Source: an uncultured Clostridia bacterium
Lineage (GTDB): Bacteria > Bacillota > Clostridia > Christensenellales > Borkfalkiaceae
NCBI GenBank assembly: GCA_934247935.1
Contig: CAKQKE010000004.1
Span: forward strand, 124,001-188,000
DNA length: 64,000 nucleotides
Direction of reading: 5' to 3'
The position numbers and the translations under genes were made by a program. Shown one piece after another: positions 33,472-43,367 of the stretch. The notes under the pieces were generated by a model. It made no database searches. It was not told the origin of the DNA and was given only the letters and a program-made list of their open reading frames with translations. Positions within the stretch are counted from its first letter, which is position 1, and every line of letters begins with the position of its first letter.

Positions 33472-33924
33472 ATGGAAGACAAAGAAAAATTCATGAAAGA
33501 GGCGTTGAGGCAAGCCGCAAAAGCCGAAAAAAACGAGGAAATCCCCATAGGAGCGGTAATTGTAAAAGACGGAAAAATCATTGCGCGCGCCTATAATAAA
33601 AGGGAAAAATCGCAGATAGCCACCCACCACGCCGAAATACTCGCTATAGAAAAGGCGTGCAAAAAACTGAAAAGTTGGAGACTCGATGATTGCGAAATGT
33701 ACGTCACGTTAGAGCCTTGCCCCATGTGCGCGGGCGCAATATGCAACGCGCGGCTTAAAGGAATATATTTCGGCGCATACGAAAAAAAGAGCGGCTCGGT
33801 TTCGTCGAAGTTTAATATTTTAAAGGACAGCGGATTAAATTACAACGGACAAGCCGAGGGGGGATTGCTTGAAGAACAATGTTCGTTCGTTTTAAAAGAC
33901 TTTTTTAAAAAACGTAGAAAATAA
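33472..33924 (+). CDS. tadA: tRNA-specific adenosine deaminase TadA
   Basis: A 150-residue zinc deaminase that converts A34 to inosine in tRNA-Arg. The zinc site is H53-A-E55 (THHAEILAIEKA) with P82-C83-P84-M85-C86 (EPCPMCAGAICNARL); Glu55 is the catalytic proton shuttle. IPIGAVIVKDGKIIARAYN and a C-terminal helical FKKRRK end are typical. It starts 10 bases after rlmH with GAGAG as ribosome site. The organism-level requirement for TadA makes this a core gene. Confidence 0.96.
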   Translation: MEDKEKFMKEALRQAAKAEKNEEIPIGAVIVKDGKIIARAYNKREKSQIATHHAEILAIEKACKKLKSWRLDDCEMYVTLEPCPMCAGAICNARLKGIYFGAYEKKSGSVSSKFNILKDSGLNYNGQAEGGLLEEQCSFVLKDFFKKRRK

Positions 33925-33947
33925 CTTTAAAAACCTGTTTAATTGTG

Positions 33948-33976
33948 TTGACTTATTTTTTTTAATTATATAAAAT
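33948..33976 (+). promoter_or_regulatory. Sigma-A promoter of prs with a long leader
   Basis: TTGACT at 33948-33953, 17 bases, TAAAAT at 33971-33976. About 190 bases of potential leader RNA follow before the prs start; no known riboswitch was recognised in it. Confidence 0.6.
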
Positions 33977-34176
33977 AATAAAAAGTACGACTCGTGCGCG
34001 GATTGTATATGCCGCAGGATTTTGATTTTGTTGCTTTATAAAAACGCCGCTGAAAAAAGCGACGCAAGACAAAAAACAAGACAAAAAGACATATAAAATC
34101 GTCAATATACGGGTATACGCCGAATACGCGCGTCGGCTAAAATTTAAAATATTTTCGGAGGGCAGCGGAACACAAC

Positions 34177-35148
34177 ATGATTACCAATCATAACGAGATT
34201 AAAATTTTTGCCGGAAATTCAAACAGACCTCTTGCAGAGGCAGTAGTAAAAGAGTTGGGACTTACACTCGGAGACATTGAAGTAGGTCATTTCAGCGACG
34301 GAGAAACAAGCGTACACATAGGAGAAACTGTAAGAGGCAGAGACGTATTCATCATTCAATCGACCTCTGCGCCGGTAAACGAAAATCTTATGGAACTTCT
34401 TGTAATGATCGACGCGGCACGCCGCGCATCGGCAGGAAGAATTACGGCTGTTATTCCTTATTTCGGTTATGCTCGTCAGGATAGAAAGGCAAAACCGAGA
34501 GACCCCATTACGGCAAAACTCGTTGCGGATATCATCACTTCCGCAGGTGCCGACAGAATACTTACGGTAGACCTTCACGCGGCGCAAATTCAAGGCTTTT
34601 TCGATATCCCCGTTGACCACCTTGTCGGCGGACCCCTTCTTTATAAATATTTCGCAAAATTCGCAGACGACAATTTCGTCGTTGTTTCGCCCGATATCGG
34701 CTCGGTTGCAAGGGCGAGAAACGTTGCGGCAAAACTCAACTGCCCGATAGCCATCATCGATAAAAGAAGACCCAAGGCTAATCAGGTTGAAATAATGAAC
34801 ATAATCGGCGACATAAAGGGCAAGAAGTGCCTTATGGTCGACGATATGATAGATACCGCCGGTACTATATGCCAGGGTGCTGACGCTCTCGAGAATAACG
34901 GCGCAGCCGAAATTTACGCTTGCTGCACTCATGCAGTATTGAGCGGACCCGCAATAGACAGAATTCAGAATTCCGCCATTAAAGAACTCGTTATTTTAGA
35001 TACCATTCAATTACCCGAAGAAAAGAAAATAAGCAAAATAAAAGTGCTTACGATTGCACCGGTAATCGCGCACGCAATTCAAAACGTATATCTCGACAAA
35101 AAAATGTCCGAAATATACAAAGACGACAACGTAAAAGCATTGTTTTAA
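34177..35148 (+). CDS. prs: Ribose-phosphate pyrophosphokinase
   Basis: A 323-residue PRPP synthetase, which makes 5-phosphoribosyl diphosphate from ribose 5-phosphate and ATP for nucleotide, NAD, His and Trp synthesis. Motifs in order are KIFAGNSNRPLAEAV at the N-terminus, FSDGETSVHI, the ATP loop RQDRKAKPRDPITAKL, VDLHAAQIQGFFDIPVDHL, VVSPDIGSVARARNVA, and the PRPP loop LMVDDMIDTAGTI. All substrate-binding residues appear intact. CGGAGGG precedes the ATG. A terminator follows. Confidence 0.97.
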   Translation: MITNHNEIKIFAGNSNRPLAEAVVKELGLTLGDIEVGHFSDGETSVHIGETVRGRDVFIIQSTSAPVNENLMELLVMIDAARRASAGRITAVIPYFGYARQDRKAKPRDPITAKLVADIITSAGADRILTVDLHAAQIQGFFDIPVDHLVGGPLLYKYFAKFADDNFVVVSPDIGSVARARNVAAKLNCPIAIIDKRRPKANQVEIMNIIGDIKGKKCLMVDDMIDTAGTICQGADALENNGAAEIYACCTHAVLSGPAIDRIQNSAIKELVILDTIQLPEEKKISKIKVLTIAPVIAHAIQNVYLDKKMSEIYKDDNVKALF

Positions 35149-35198
35149 TCGGTGCGTCGTCACATTAAGCGTAACGCTTAAATGAAAATCGAATTTAT

Positions 35199-35230
35199 GC
35201 CGTCCGCAATTTTGCGGGCGGCTGTTTTAT
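35199..35230 (+). terminator. Rho-independent terminator after prs
   Basis: A 10-bp stem (35199-35208 with 35213-35222, one G-U pair) is followed by TGTTTTAT. A smaller hairpin, AAGCG-TAA-CGCTT, precedes it. Confidence 0.8.
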
Positions 35231-35317
35231 CCGTAGAACTTGTTTATAGCGTCGGCAAAAAACGATTTATTCAAGGGGTTTTAATTGTCCGCAATTCTTC
35301 GCCCGGCTAAAATTTAG

Positions 35318-35346
35318 TTGCATTAATTTACGGCTTGTTGTATAAT
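35318..35346 (+). promoter_or_regulatory. Sigma-A promoter of pth
   Basis: TTGCAT at 35318-35323, 17 bases, TATAAT at 35341-35346. The start codon at 35366 follows TCGGAGA. Confidence 0.65.
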
Positions 35347-35365
35347 TTCATCGGAGATAAAAATT

Positions 35366-35956
35366 ATGTACGTAATAGTAGGGCTTGGCAATCCCGAGCC
35401 GAAATATTTAATGACTTTTCACAATATGGGATTTATGGCGGTAGACAGTTTCGCTTTAAAACATTCGGTCAACTTTACAAAGGACAGAAAACTTAAAGCG
35501 GAAGTGGGGCAAACGATTATAAACGGCAATAAAGTTATTCTGGTAAAGCCGCTCACTTATATGAATTTGTCGGGAGAAAGCGTAAGGGCGGTCGTCGATT
35601 ATTATAAACTCCCGCTCGAAAATTTAATGGTCGTGTACGATGATCTCGATTTAGGTGTAGGCTGTTTAAGAATAAGAAAAAGCGGACAATCGGGCACGCA
35701 CAACGGAATGAGAAACATTACCGCACTGCTTTCAAGCACCGCTTTTCCCCGCATGAGAATAGGCACGCAAAAACCTCCAAAACTTTCCGCCGTGCCGATT
35801 ATAGATTACGTGCTTATGAATATACCCGTCGATTTGCAACCCGTGTATAAAGAAGTGTTCAAAAAAACCACGCTCGCGCTTGAAGATTTTGCAAGCGGAC
35901 AAGACGTCGAAAAAATTATGTGCAAATACAACGGCGAGGCGGTTGCAACAGAATAA
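35366..35956 (+). CDS. pth: Peptidyl-tRNA hydrolase
   Basis: A 196-residue Pth enzyme that releases peptides from prematurely dropped peptidyl-tRNA. The motifs are VGLGNPEPKYLMTFHNMGFMAVD with the catalytic His, VKPLTYMNLSGESVRAV with the conserved Asn, VVYDDLDLGVGCLRIRKSGQSGTHNGMRNI, and FPRMRIG. Length is standard. prs, pth and mfd follow each other here, the usual order in Clostridia and Bacilli. Confidence 0.96.
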   Translation: MYVIVGLGNPEPKYLMTFHNMGFMAVDSFALKHSVNFTKDRKLKAEVGQTIINGNKVILVKPLTYMNLSGESVRAVVDYYKLPLENLMVVYDDLDLGVGCLRIRKSGQSGTHNGMRNITALLSSTAFPRMRIGTQKPPKLSAVPIIDYVLMNIPVDLQPVYKEVFKKTTLALEDFASGQDVEKIMCKYNGEAVATE

Positions 35957-36097
35957 AACCCGTGCAGTGCGATTTTTCGCCGGCAAACGAAACGACGGCG
36001 AATTAAACTGAAAATTACATATAAATCCTGCAATTTTACACTTTATTTCATGCGGAAATCAATATAAGATTTCAATGATTTCCGAATAAAACAAAAT

Positions 36098-39000
36098 ATG
36101 TTAAAAGATTATATACAACTTGAAGATCTCGGCGGAGAATACCGGGAAATATTTGATTTGAACCGCAGCGGAGTGCCGACTGCGGTCTTTGGCGTTACGC
36201 AAGGGGAGAAATATCACATAGGCGGAAGTCTTCGCCGCCCCGTTTTATATATCGCGAAAGACGCCGTGTACGCAAGAAAAGCGCAAACCGAACTTGAGGC
36301 GATAAGCGGCGAAAAAGTCGTTTATTTATCCGCAAAAGACGACGTTTTACTGTATAAAAAAGCCTTTAACAAAGAGAGTATGTACAGGAGAATTACCGCC
36401 TTGTACGATATAAAACAAGGGGTAAAAACCGTCGTCACTACTTTCGATTCGCTGCTTCAATTATTTCCTATGGACGTAAAAAGCGCAGACATAGAAAAAG
36501 GCAAAGAATATTCGCTTGAAAAACTGTGTCTCTCGCTCGTCGATATGGGTTATACGAGAAAAGAATTAATCGAAGGCAAAGGCGATTTTACTTTGCACGG
36601 AGACATGCTCGAAGTTTTCCCGATAAACGCCGACTGCATTTTCAGGTGCGACTTTTTCGGCGACGAAGTCGAAAAAATACGCAAAAGAGACCCCGACAGC
36701 GGAGAGTTTATCGAAGAAACGGACATGTTTACCGTCGTAATGGCTTACGATTTTTATATCGAAGAGGGCGAACGGGAAAAATTAATCAAAAAAGTAAACG
36801 ATTCGGTCAAAAAAGTCACTTCTATAATAGCGAAAACCAAAGCGCGACAAATAGGCGACGACCTTATTTCGGCTTTGTCTTCGGGTACGCTTAAAGACTG
36901 TCTGTCGTTTATCATGCCTGTTTCAGAGTGTTCGACGAGCAATATTTTCAATTATCTTCCCGATGACGTCGCAATAGTTTACGACGAAAGCAAACTCATT
37001 AAAGAAAGCGCGTTAAACGTGCTTAAAGAACACGAAGAAAGGTTTAAAACGCTTTACCGCTCGGGCGAAGTGCTTGATTTTTCGGTAAGGCAGTACGCCG
37101 ATATCGACGACGTAAGCGAAATGCTTAAAGACCAACCGCAGTTGGCACTACAGAACATCACTTCCAGCATAGGTTTTTTCAATCCGGTAAGGACGATAAG
37201 GCTGAACGCGACGCCGATTGACAGATACACCGCAAACCGCGACGAATTGTTTTCCGATTTAAAAAATTGGAAATTTTCGGGTTATAGGGTGATAATCTGT
37301 TGCGGCAATTCTTCTCGTGCGCAAAAACTTTTCGACACGCTTGAAAACGAAAACGTATTTTGTCATCTTTCGGACAATTTCGAGAAGAATTTTTCGGGTG
37401 TAAAAGTCACGTCGTTTTATCTCGGCACGGGCTTTGTTTGTCACGAGGCAAAACTTGCGGTTATAGGCACGGGCGATTTGTATTTACAGGCAGAACCCGT
37501 CAAAAAAATCAAAAAACGCCGCAACGATTTGTTCCAGGCTCCGTCTGTCGGAGATTTCGCCGTTCACGAGACTTACGGTATAGGTAAAATCGTCGGTACA
37601 AAAAAGATTTCCACTCAGGACGGCACAAAAGATTATATCGAAGTCGAGTACAGAGACGGCGACAGGCTTTATATTCCCGTCGAGCAAATGGACAAACTCA
37701 CCAAATATCTCGGCGGTGACAAAAGTCCTCAACTGAGCAAAATCGGCGGTATGGAATTCGAGAGAATAAAGCAGCGCGTAAGAGAGTGCATTTCCCGAAT
37801 GACCATAAACCTTAAAAAACTTTATTCCGAAAGGCAAAAGCAAACGGGATTTCGTTTTTCTCCCGACAACGAACTTATGGAGGAGTTTGAAGAATCTTTC
37901 GAGTTTACCCCCACCGAAGACCAATTGCAGTCTATAAAAGAAATTAAAGAGGACATGGAGAGCGGGAAAGTTATGGACAGGCTTTTATGCGGAGACGTGG
38001 GATATGGCAAAACCGAAGTTGCGATCCGCGCCGCGTTCAAGGCTATACTCGACGGAAAACAAGTCGCGCTCGTTTGCCCCACAACCATTTTATCTCAACA
38101 GCATTATAATACTTGCAAAAAACGATTTAAAGACTTCGGCGTAAGGCTCGATGTAATCAACAGATTCCGCAATGCCTCCGAAAAAAACGCCATTGTCGAA
38201 AAACTCGCTTCCGGCGATATCGATATGATTGTAGGTACGCACGCGCTTTTCTCAAAAAATATCAAATTTAACGATTTAGGACTTTTGATTCTGGACGAAG
38301 AACAGCGTTTCGGCGTAGAACATAAAGAAAAACTCAAAGAAATGAAAACCACGGTCGATACCCTTACTATGACCGCCACCCCCATACCGAGAACTTTGCA
38401 TATGTCGCTTACCGGCATAAGGGATATCAGCACGATAAACACTCCGCCGCAAAGGCGCATCCCCGTGCAGACTTACGTGGTAGAGGAAAGCGACGCAATT
38501 ATTCAGGACGCAGTCAACAAAGAATGTGCAAGGGGCGGTCAGACTTTCATTTTGTACAACAGAGTAGAGTCTATTTATTCTTTCGCCGACCGAATCAAAG
38601 GTATTTTACCCGACGTAAAAATTTCGGTCGCTCACGGACAAATGCCCGAAAAGCAACTCGAAGACACCGTTACCGACTTTTATGAAGGCAAGGCTGACGT
38701 GCTTATTTCCACCACCATTATAGAAAACGGCATCGATTTACCCAACGCCAACACGATTATAGTAATCGACGCCGATAAATTGGGTCTTTCCACCCTTTAT
38801 CAACTTAAAGGCAGGGTGGGCAGAAGCGACAGAATGGCGCACGCATATTTTACCTATTCGCCCAATAAAGTGCTGACCGGCGAGGCTTACAGCAGATTAA
38901 ACGCGCTTATGGAATTTACCGAAATGGGCAGCGGGTACAAAATTGCCCTTCGGGATCTCGAAATAAGGGGCGCGGGCAACGTGCTCGGAAGAGAACAGCA

Positions 39001-39511
39001 CGGACATATGGATAAAATCGGTTACGAACTTTATTCAAAACTCTTGAAAGAACAACTCGGCGAAGTGGTGAAAAATTACGAGATAGAACTCGATATAAGG
39101 CTTACCGCGTTTATTCCCGAGGGGTATATAAGCAATTCGGCGATGAGAATGGAATGTTATAAGCAAATTGCCGAAATCAGAAACGAGGCGGACAAAAACA
39201 GAGTAGTGGGGTCGATGACCGAAAACTACGGCGAACTCCCGCTCGAAGCGGAAAACTTAATTTCAATCGCGCTTTTAAAGGTGGCGGCTGCCGACTACGG
39301 TATAATTAAAATTTTCGTCTCTAAAAATGCCGCCGAAATTACCCTTAAAGACATAAATTCGTTAAACAACGAAAAACTCAATAAGTCGCTTTCGGACTAT
39401 AAAGATAAGTGCAAACTCACGTTTGAGGCAAATCCCGTAATAGTGTTTACCGATAAAGCGGATTGTCCCGAAGACAGACTTGACGAAGTGTATTCGTTTC
39501 TTATCGGCTGA
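36098..39511 (+). CDS. mfd: Transcription-repair coupling factor Mfd
   Basis: A 1137-residue DNA translocase that removes RNA polymerase stalled at lesions and recruits UvrA. Its regions run in order: N-terminal UvrB-like domains (about 1-350), the RNA polymerase-interacting CarD-like domain (VGDFAVHETYGIGKIVG, near 485), the SF2 helicase with Walker A LCGDVGYGKTEVAIRAAF near 630 and DEEQRFGVEHK, then the TRG motif and relay helix (YKIALRDLEIRGAGNVLGREQHGHMDKIGYELY), and the regulatory C-terminal D7 domain. No strong ribosome binding site precedes the ATG. uvrB is also in the window at its right end. Confidence 0.97.
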   Translation: MLKDYIQLEDLGGEYREIFDLNRSGVPTAVFGVTQGEKYHIGGSLRRPVLYIAKDAVYARKAQTELEAISGEKVVYLSAKDDVLLYKKAFNKESMYRRITALYDIKQGVKTVVTTFDSLLQLFPMDVKSADIEKGKEYSLEKLCLSLVDMGYTRKELIEGKGDFTLHGDMLEVFPINADCIFRCDFFGDEVEKIRKRDPDSGEFIEETDMFTVVMAYDFYIEEGEREKLIKKVNDSVKKVTSIIAKTKARQIGDDLISALSSGTLKDCLSFIMPVSECSTSNIFNYLPDDVAIVYDESKLIKESALNVLKEHEERFKTLYRSGEVLDFSVRQYADIDDVSEMLKDQPQLALQNITSSIGFFNPVRTIRLNATPIDRYTANRDELFSDLKNWKFSGYRVIICCGNSSRAQKLFDTLENENVFCHLSDNFEKNFSGVKVTSFYLGTGFVCHEAKLAVIGTGDLYLQAEPVKKIKKRRNDLFQAPSVGDFAVHETYGIGKIVGTKKISTQDGTKDYIEVEYRDGDRLYIPVEQMDKLTKYLGGDKSPQLSKIGGMEFERIKQRVRECISRMTINLKKLYSERQKQTGFRFSPDNELMEEFEESFEFTPTEDQLQSIKEIKEDMESGKVMDRLLCGDVGYGKTEVAIRAAFKAILDGKQVALVCPTTILSQQHYNTCKKRFKDFGVRLDVINRFRNASEKNAIVEKLASGDIDMIVGTHALFSKNIKFNDLGLLILDEEQRFGVEHKEKLKEMKTTVDTLTMTATPIPRTLHMSLTGIRDISTINTPPQRRIPVQTYVVEESDAIIQDAVNKECARGGQTFILYNRVESIYSFADRIKGILPDVKISVAHGQMPEKQLEDTVTDFYEGKADVLISTTIIENGIDLPNANTIIVIDADKLGLSTLYQLKGRVGRSDRMAHAYFTYSPNKVLTGEAYSRLNALMEFTEMGSGYKIALRDLEIRGAGNVLGREQHGHMDKIGYELYSKLLKEQLGEVVKNYEIELDIRLTAFIPEGYISNSAMRMECYKQIAEIRNEADKNRVVGSMTENYGELPLEAENLISIALLKVAAADYGIIKIFVSKNAAEITLKDINSLNNEKLNKSLSDYKDKCKLTFEANPVIVFTDKADCPEDRLDEVYSFLIG

Positions 39512-39689
39512 AAAACGCGGTAATTAAAAGGGACCGCTAAACGGAGGAAATAAAACCTTTCGGGTTTGGTGTGGCGCATAAGGTTTGGGAAGCCGCAAAA
39601 TTTACTCTGTCCGAAAAGACCAAACCGTGTAAAAAAGACGAAAACAGGGTAAAATAAAATTATTTATTGCAAAACTTTACGAAAAAGTA

Positions 39690-39718
39690 TTGCATTAAAT
39701 TAAAATTTTTAGTATAAT
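39690..39718 (+). promoter_or_regulatory. Sigma-A promoter of the PrsA/SurA-like lipoprotein gene
   Basis: TTGCAT at 39690-39695, 17 bases, TATAAT at 39713-39718. Confidence 0.65.
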
Positions 39719-39795
39719 AATTAAGTAATAGTAAAAGGTGGAATTATACCCCTTTGACGCAATATACAAATTTAAGCAATTTTTCGGAGAATCTT

Positions 39796-41814
39796 ATGAA
39801 GAAAATTTTGTCAAAAATAGTTACTCTTGTACTTGCTTGTTCTTTGTTTTTCACGGTGTTTACCGGCTGTTCGTTGATTACGACGGTTCAGGACAAAGAT
39901 ATGGCGCAAGTAGTGGCTAAAGTTAAAATCGAAGACGATGTCGACGCTGTCAACATTTACAAAAGAGACGTGGTTTCCGCGTTCAACTCGTACGGTTATT
40001 ATTACGTAACCAACTACAATTATACCGTACAACAAGCACTCGATTACTGCGCTAAAACGCTTGTTCAGAACCAAGTCGTTATTCAATATGCCAAGATAGA
40101 ACTTGCAAAAAGATATACCGAACTTAAAGCAGACTCTTCCAAAGTGTCTACCGATTATGACAACGCGCTTCTTTCTGTCACCGCAAACGGCACGCTTACG
40201 GTAAAGTCGAGCGCAGACGATTTCCTTACCGAGTACGAACTTTCTTACGCTTTGTACCAGGTAAAGAAAAACATTACAAGCATAATCGACTCTTATAAAG
40301 ATAAAGACAAAAAAGAAGAGACCGAGTACGAAAAAGTTTCTATCACGGCAAGAACGACTCCTTCCAAAGAAGAAGAGGACAGGACAAGCCTTTCCGAAAA
40401 GGAAATGAAAGAAACTACTCCCACTCAAGAAGAGTACGAAGTAGCGGCACTCACTTTAAAGAAAGAAGTTGACGAGTTGAAGACCGAGTATACTACATTG
40501 TACGCCCTCAACAAAGCGGTTTACGATACGTATAACTTTGAAATTGCCGATAAAGAAAGCAAAAAGGCTTTAAACGAGGCTATTACCAACCTTAAAAACA
40601 GCGGTATCATTCCGTCGAACGAAACTTATGCAATCGAAGACGTATTGAAATATACTTATTTCAAAAATGCGTTGAAAAATCAAAAAGAAAGTCTTATCGT
40701 AAGCAAATACGAAGACTATCTCAACGACGATATCGAAAGAAATCTCGATAAAAACGCGCTTTACGACGATTATAAGTCTATGTACAGTTGGCAAAAGGGT
40801 ACTTATCAAGGTTCGCTTTCCGATTATGAAACGGCTCTTGACAAAGTAAGCGATAAATCTTTCGTTGTATACAATCCGCTTGCGGGTTACGGTTACGTTT
40901 CGCACGTATTGCTTCCTTATTCCGAAGAAATCAAATCCGCAATCACCGCTAAAGAAGGCGAAAAAAACATCACTAAAGAAGAAATCGACGCATATAAAGA
41001 AGAAATGCTCGGCAGAATTACCGTAAACGACCAAAGAAAAACCTGGATTCAAAACAATTACGGTACTTACGACGAAACCGCGGGTAAGTTCACTTTCGAT
41101 GATAAGTACCTTTATTCGGTTGACGTAACCGACGAAACTTTAAAGACAAACGCACTTAATGCGCTTTCCGCTTACAACGGCACGCTTTTGGGTGCTGATT
41201 CGAGAGAAGAAGAGCAGGACAACGGTCTTAAAAAGACTCTTTGGAGTTTTGACAGCATTATGCCCACGACTTATGCCTTCAAAGATTTCTATCAAACTTA
41301 CTTTACCGACCTTCTCGGAATGAACGCCGTATATTACAAAGAAGACGACGCTTCTTCTATCAATAAATTGACATACAGCGAAGATTATTACAAAGTGTTT
41401 AAAGACGTAATGTTTGCGTTCAGCGATTCAAATGCGGGTGGTTTCGATACCACATACGGATTCGTTTATTCTCCCTCGTCAAGCGGGACGAAGTACGTTA
41501 AAAACTTTGCAAACGCCGCAAGAGACCTTGTTTCTCAAGGAGCGGGCGCATATACAATCGTTCCTACCGAATACGGTTATCACGTAATGGTATGCACAAA
41601 AGCGATTACCGATCTTGACGACAGGTATGTAAACGATAAGGCTCTTTTTGAAAGCGAATTAAGCGTAGAAGGTTCTACCGCATACCTTTTCAGAAAGGTT
41701 AAACTCGAGGCAATTACTTCAAGCGAAGTAAACGTAAGGGCTTCAAGTTTCATCAACGGATATATGGACAAAATTACAATCAGCAGTAAAGTATATTCCG
41801 ATTTGGCTAAATAA
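39796..41814 (+). CDS. PrsA/SurA-like lipoprotein (putative peptidyl-prolyl isomerase)
   Basis: A 672-residue secreted lipoprotein. The start is ATG 39796 after TCGGAGA; the signal peptide KKILSKIVTLVLACSLFFTVFTGC ends in a lipobox with Cys24. A SurA_N-like helical segment follows (about 35-125), then a long coiled, Lys/Glu-rich region (130-290), and near the C-terminus a parvulin-like stretch with FGF-type turns (GGFDTTYGFVY, then IVPTEYGYHVMVCTKAI). Gram-positive PrsA proteins fold exported proteins outside the membrane. This one is about twice PrsA length. An mfd neighbour is common for SurA_N proteins in Clostridia. Catalytic isomerase residues were not verified. Confidence 0.8.
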   Translation: MKKILSKIVTLVLACSLFFTVFTGCSLITTVQDKDMAQVVAKVKIEDDVDAVNIYKRDVVSAFNSYGYYYVTNYNYTVQQALDYCAKTLVQNQVVIQYAKIELAKRYTELKADSSKVSTDYDNALLSVTANGTLTVKSSADDFLTEYELSYALYQVKKNITSIIDSYKDKDKKEETEYEKVSITARTTPSKEEEDRTSLSEKEMKETTPTQEEYEVAALTLKKEVDELKTEYTTLYALNKAVYDTYNFEIADKESKKALNEAITNLKNSGIIPSNETYAIEDVLKYTYFKNALKNQKESLIVSKYEDYLNDDIERNLDKNALYDDYKSMYSWQKGTYQGSLSDYETALDKVSDKSFVVYNPLAGYGYVSHVLLPYSEEIKSAITAKEGEKNITKEEIDAYKEEMLGRITVNDQRKTWIQNNYGTYDETAGKFTFDDKYLYSVDVTDETLKTNALNALSAYNGTLLGADSREEEQDNGLKKTLWSFDSIMPTTYAFKDFYQTYFTDLLGMNAVYYKEDDASSINKLTYSEDYYKVFKDVMFAFSDSNAGGFDTTYGFVYSPSSSGTKYVKNFANAARDLVSQGAGAYTIVPTEYGYHVMVCTKAITDLDDRYVNDKALFESELSVEGSTAYLFRKVKLEAITSSEVNVRASSFINGYMDKITISSKVYSDLAK

Positions 41815-41829
41815 TTATTATGATTAGAG

Positions 41830-41870
41830 ATATGCACCTCGTTGACCAAACGGCAGAGGTGCATATTTTT
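41830..41870 (+). terminator. Rho-independent terminator after the PrsA-like gene
   Basis: A perfect 11-bp stem (41830-41840 with 41856-41866) is followed by four T. Confidence 0.88.
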
Positions 41871-41939
41871 AAATGTCGGGAATTTTGGCGATGATTACAT
41901 TGCCGACGTTTAATTAAATAATTGACATCGGGGGCGATT

Positions 41940-43121
41940 ATGACTAAATTTCTCTGTAAATTATTTATAAAAAATTATGACGACGTGGAAAATCCCGTCG
42001 TCAGGGAAAAACACGGTTTGCTATCGGGAATAGTGGGGATAATACTCAACGTGTGTTTGTTTACGGGTAAACTCATAGCAGGCATTGTTTCGGGTTCGGT
42101 TTCGGTACAGGCAGACGCTTTCAACAACTTGTCCGACGCAGGCTCGTCTGTTCTTACAATGATAGGGTTTAAACTCGCAAACAAACCCGTCGACAAAGAC
42201 CATCCGTTCGGTCACGGCAGAATGGAATATTTGACAGGATTTATCGTGTCTGTACTTATTATACTCGTCGGCGCGGAACTGCTGAAAACTTCGGTTTCTA
42301 CATTAATTCACGGCGCGGGAAAAATCGATTTATCGCTTTTGACTTTTATAATGCTCGGCATATCCCTGATTGTAAAATTCTGGATGTATATTTTTAATAT
42401 CAAACTTTCAAAAAGGATAAATTCGGCGGCGATAAAAGCGACGGCAATGGACAGCATTTCCGATTGCGTATCCACGGGCGTGGTTTTTGCCTCGTCGATA
42501 CTCACTTATTATACTTCGTGGTATTTTATCGATGCGATAGTGGGCGCGGCGGTTGCGGCGTTTATCTTTTACAGCGGCTTTAAATCTGCAAAAGAAACAA
42601 CCGATTTGCTTTTGGGTGAAGCACCCGACCCCGAATATACCAAGAGCATTGCCGATTTCATTCTTTCGCAAGACGGAATACTCGGCGTACACGATTTGAT
42701 GGTACACAATTACGGACCCGGCAGGCAAATGATTTCGGTGCATACCGAAATACCCGACACTATGAACATAAACGACGCGCACGAACTTATCGACAAGATA
42801 GAGCAACTGTTGTCGGTAAAATATAATTGCCATGCAGTTATACATATGGACCCGATTGTCGTGGGAAACGAAAAAATCGACGAACTTAAAAAGCAAGTGC
42901 GCGAAATTGTAAAATCGCTGGATAAATCATTTGATATTCACGATTTCAGAATGGTTGACGGCACAAACTCTTCAAATCTGATATTCGACATAACGCGCAC
43001 CTCCGGCAGTAAACTTACCGACAAAGAAATACTCGATTACGTCAAAAACGAAGTCAAGAAAATAGATAAAAAGTATTCGGTAATTGCCGTTGTAGAACAG
43101 TCTTATTGCAGACAAGATTAA
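41940..43121 (+). CDS. Cation diffusion facilitator (CDF) family transporter
   Basis: A 393-residue divalent metal/proton antiporter that exports zinc, iron or manganese. The metal site of helix II is in QADAFNNLSDAGSSV (N/DxxxD), the HPFGHGRMEYL loop is typical, and helix V has ATAMDSISDCVSTG (D/HxxxD). The cytosolic ferredoxin-like domain (about 205-285) includes LGVHDLMVHNYGPG and VHTEIP. About 100 further residues make the tail longer than in the minimal family. Asn in the first site (NxxxD) suggests a specificity other than strict zinc (inference). The start is ATG 41940; an in-frame TTG at 41922 lacks a ribosome site. It neighbours the COG0523 genes. Confidence 0.92.
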   Translation: MTKFLCKLFIKNYDDVENPVVREKHGLLSGIVGIILNVCLFTGKLIAGIVSGSVSVQADAFNNLSDAGSSVLTMIGFKLANKPVDKDHPFGHGRMEYLTGFIVSVLIILVGAELLKTSVSTLIHGAGKIDLSLLTFIMLGISLIVKFWMYIFNIKLSKRINSAAIKATAMDSISDCVSTGVVFASSILTYYTSWYFIDAIVGAAVAAFIFYSGFKSAKETTDLLLGEAPDPEYTKSIADFILSQDGILGVHDLMVHNYGPGRQMISVHTEIPDTMNINDAHELIDKIEQLLSVKYNCHAVIHMDPIVVGNEKIDELKKQVREIVKSLDKSFDIHDFRMVDGTNSSNLIFDITRTSGSKLTDKEILDYVKNEVKKIDKKYSVIAVVEQSYCRQD

Positions 43122-43284
43122 ATTTATTCAAGCGATTAAAATTATCGCACGTTTGCGTTTTTACGGGCATATTTAGCGAGACAGTGCTTGTATTGATTTG
43201 CTTTTGCCTGACCGGTATGGGGTAACTTAAATCAGCCGATACAAATAAAAATAAAAAAAATGAAAATAATTGGCCTTAATTGGC

Positions 43285-43332
43285 GTAAAGTTGTCGTTTA
43301 CGCCATACGTATTGCGTAAAATCGACAAAATA
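43285..43332 (+). repeat. TACGTA palindromic element, copy E
   Basis: The core TACGTA lies at 43306-43311. TTGTCG-TTTACGC on the left inversely matches GCGTAAA-AT-CGACAA on the right. It lies 57 bases before the start of the His-rich COG0523 gene. Confidence 0.8.
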
Positions 43333-43367
43333 ATAAAATAAAAATAAATACATAGGAGATATAAAAT

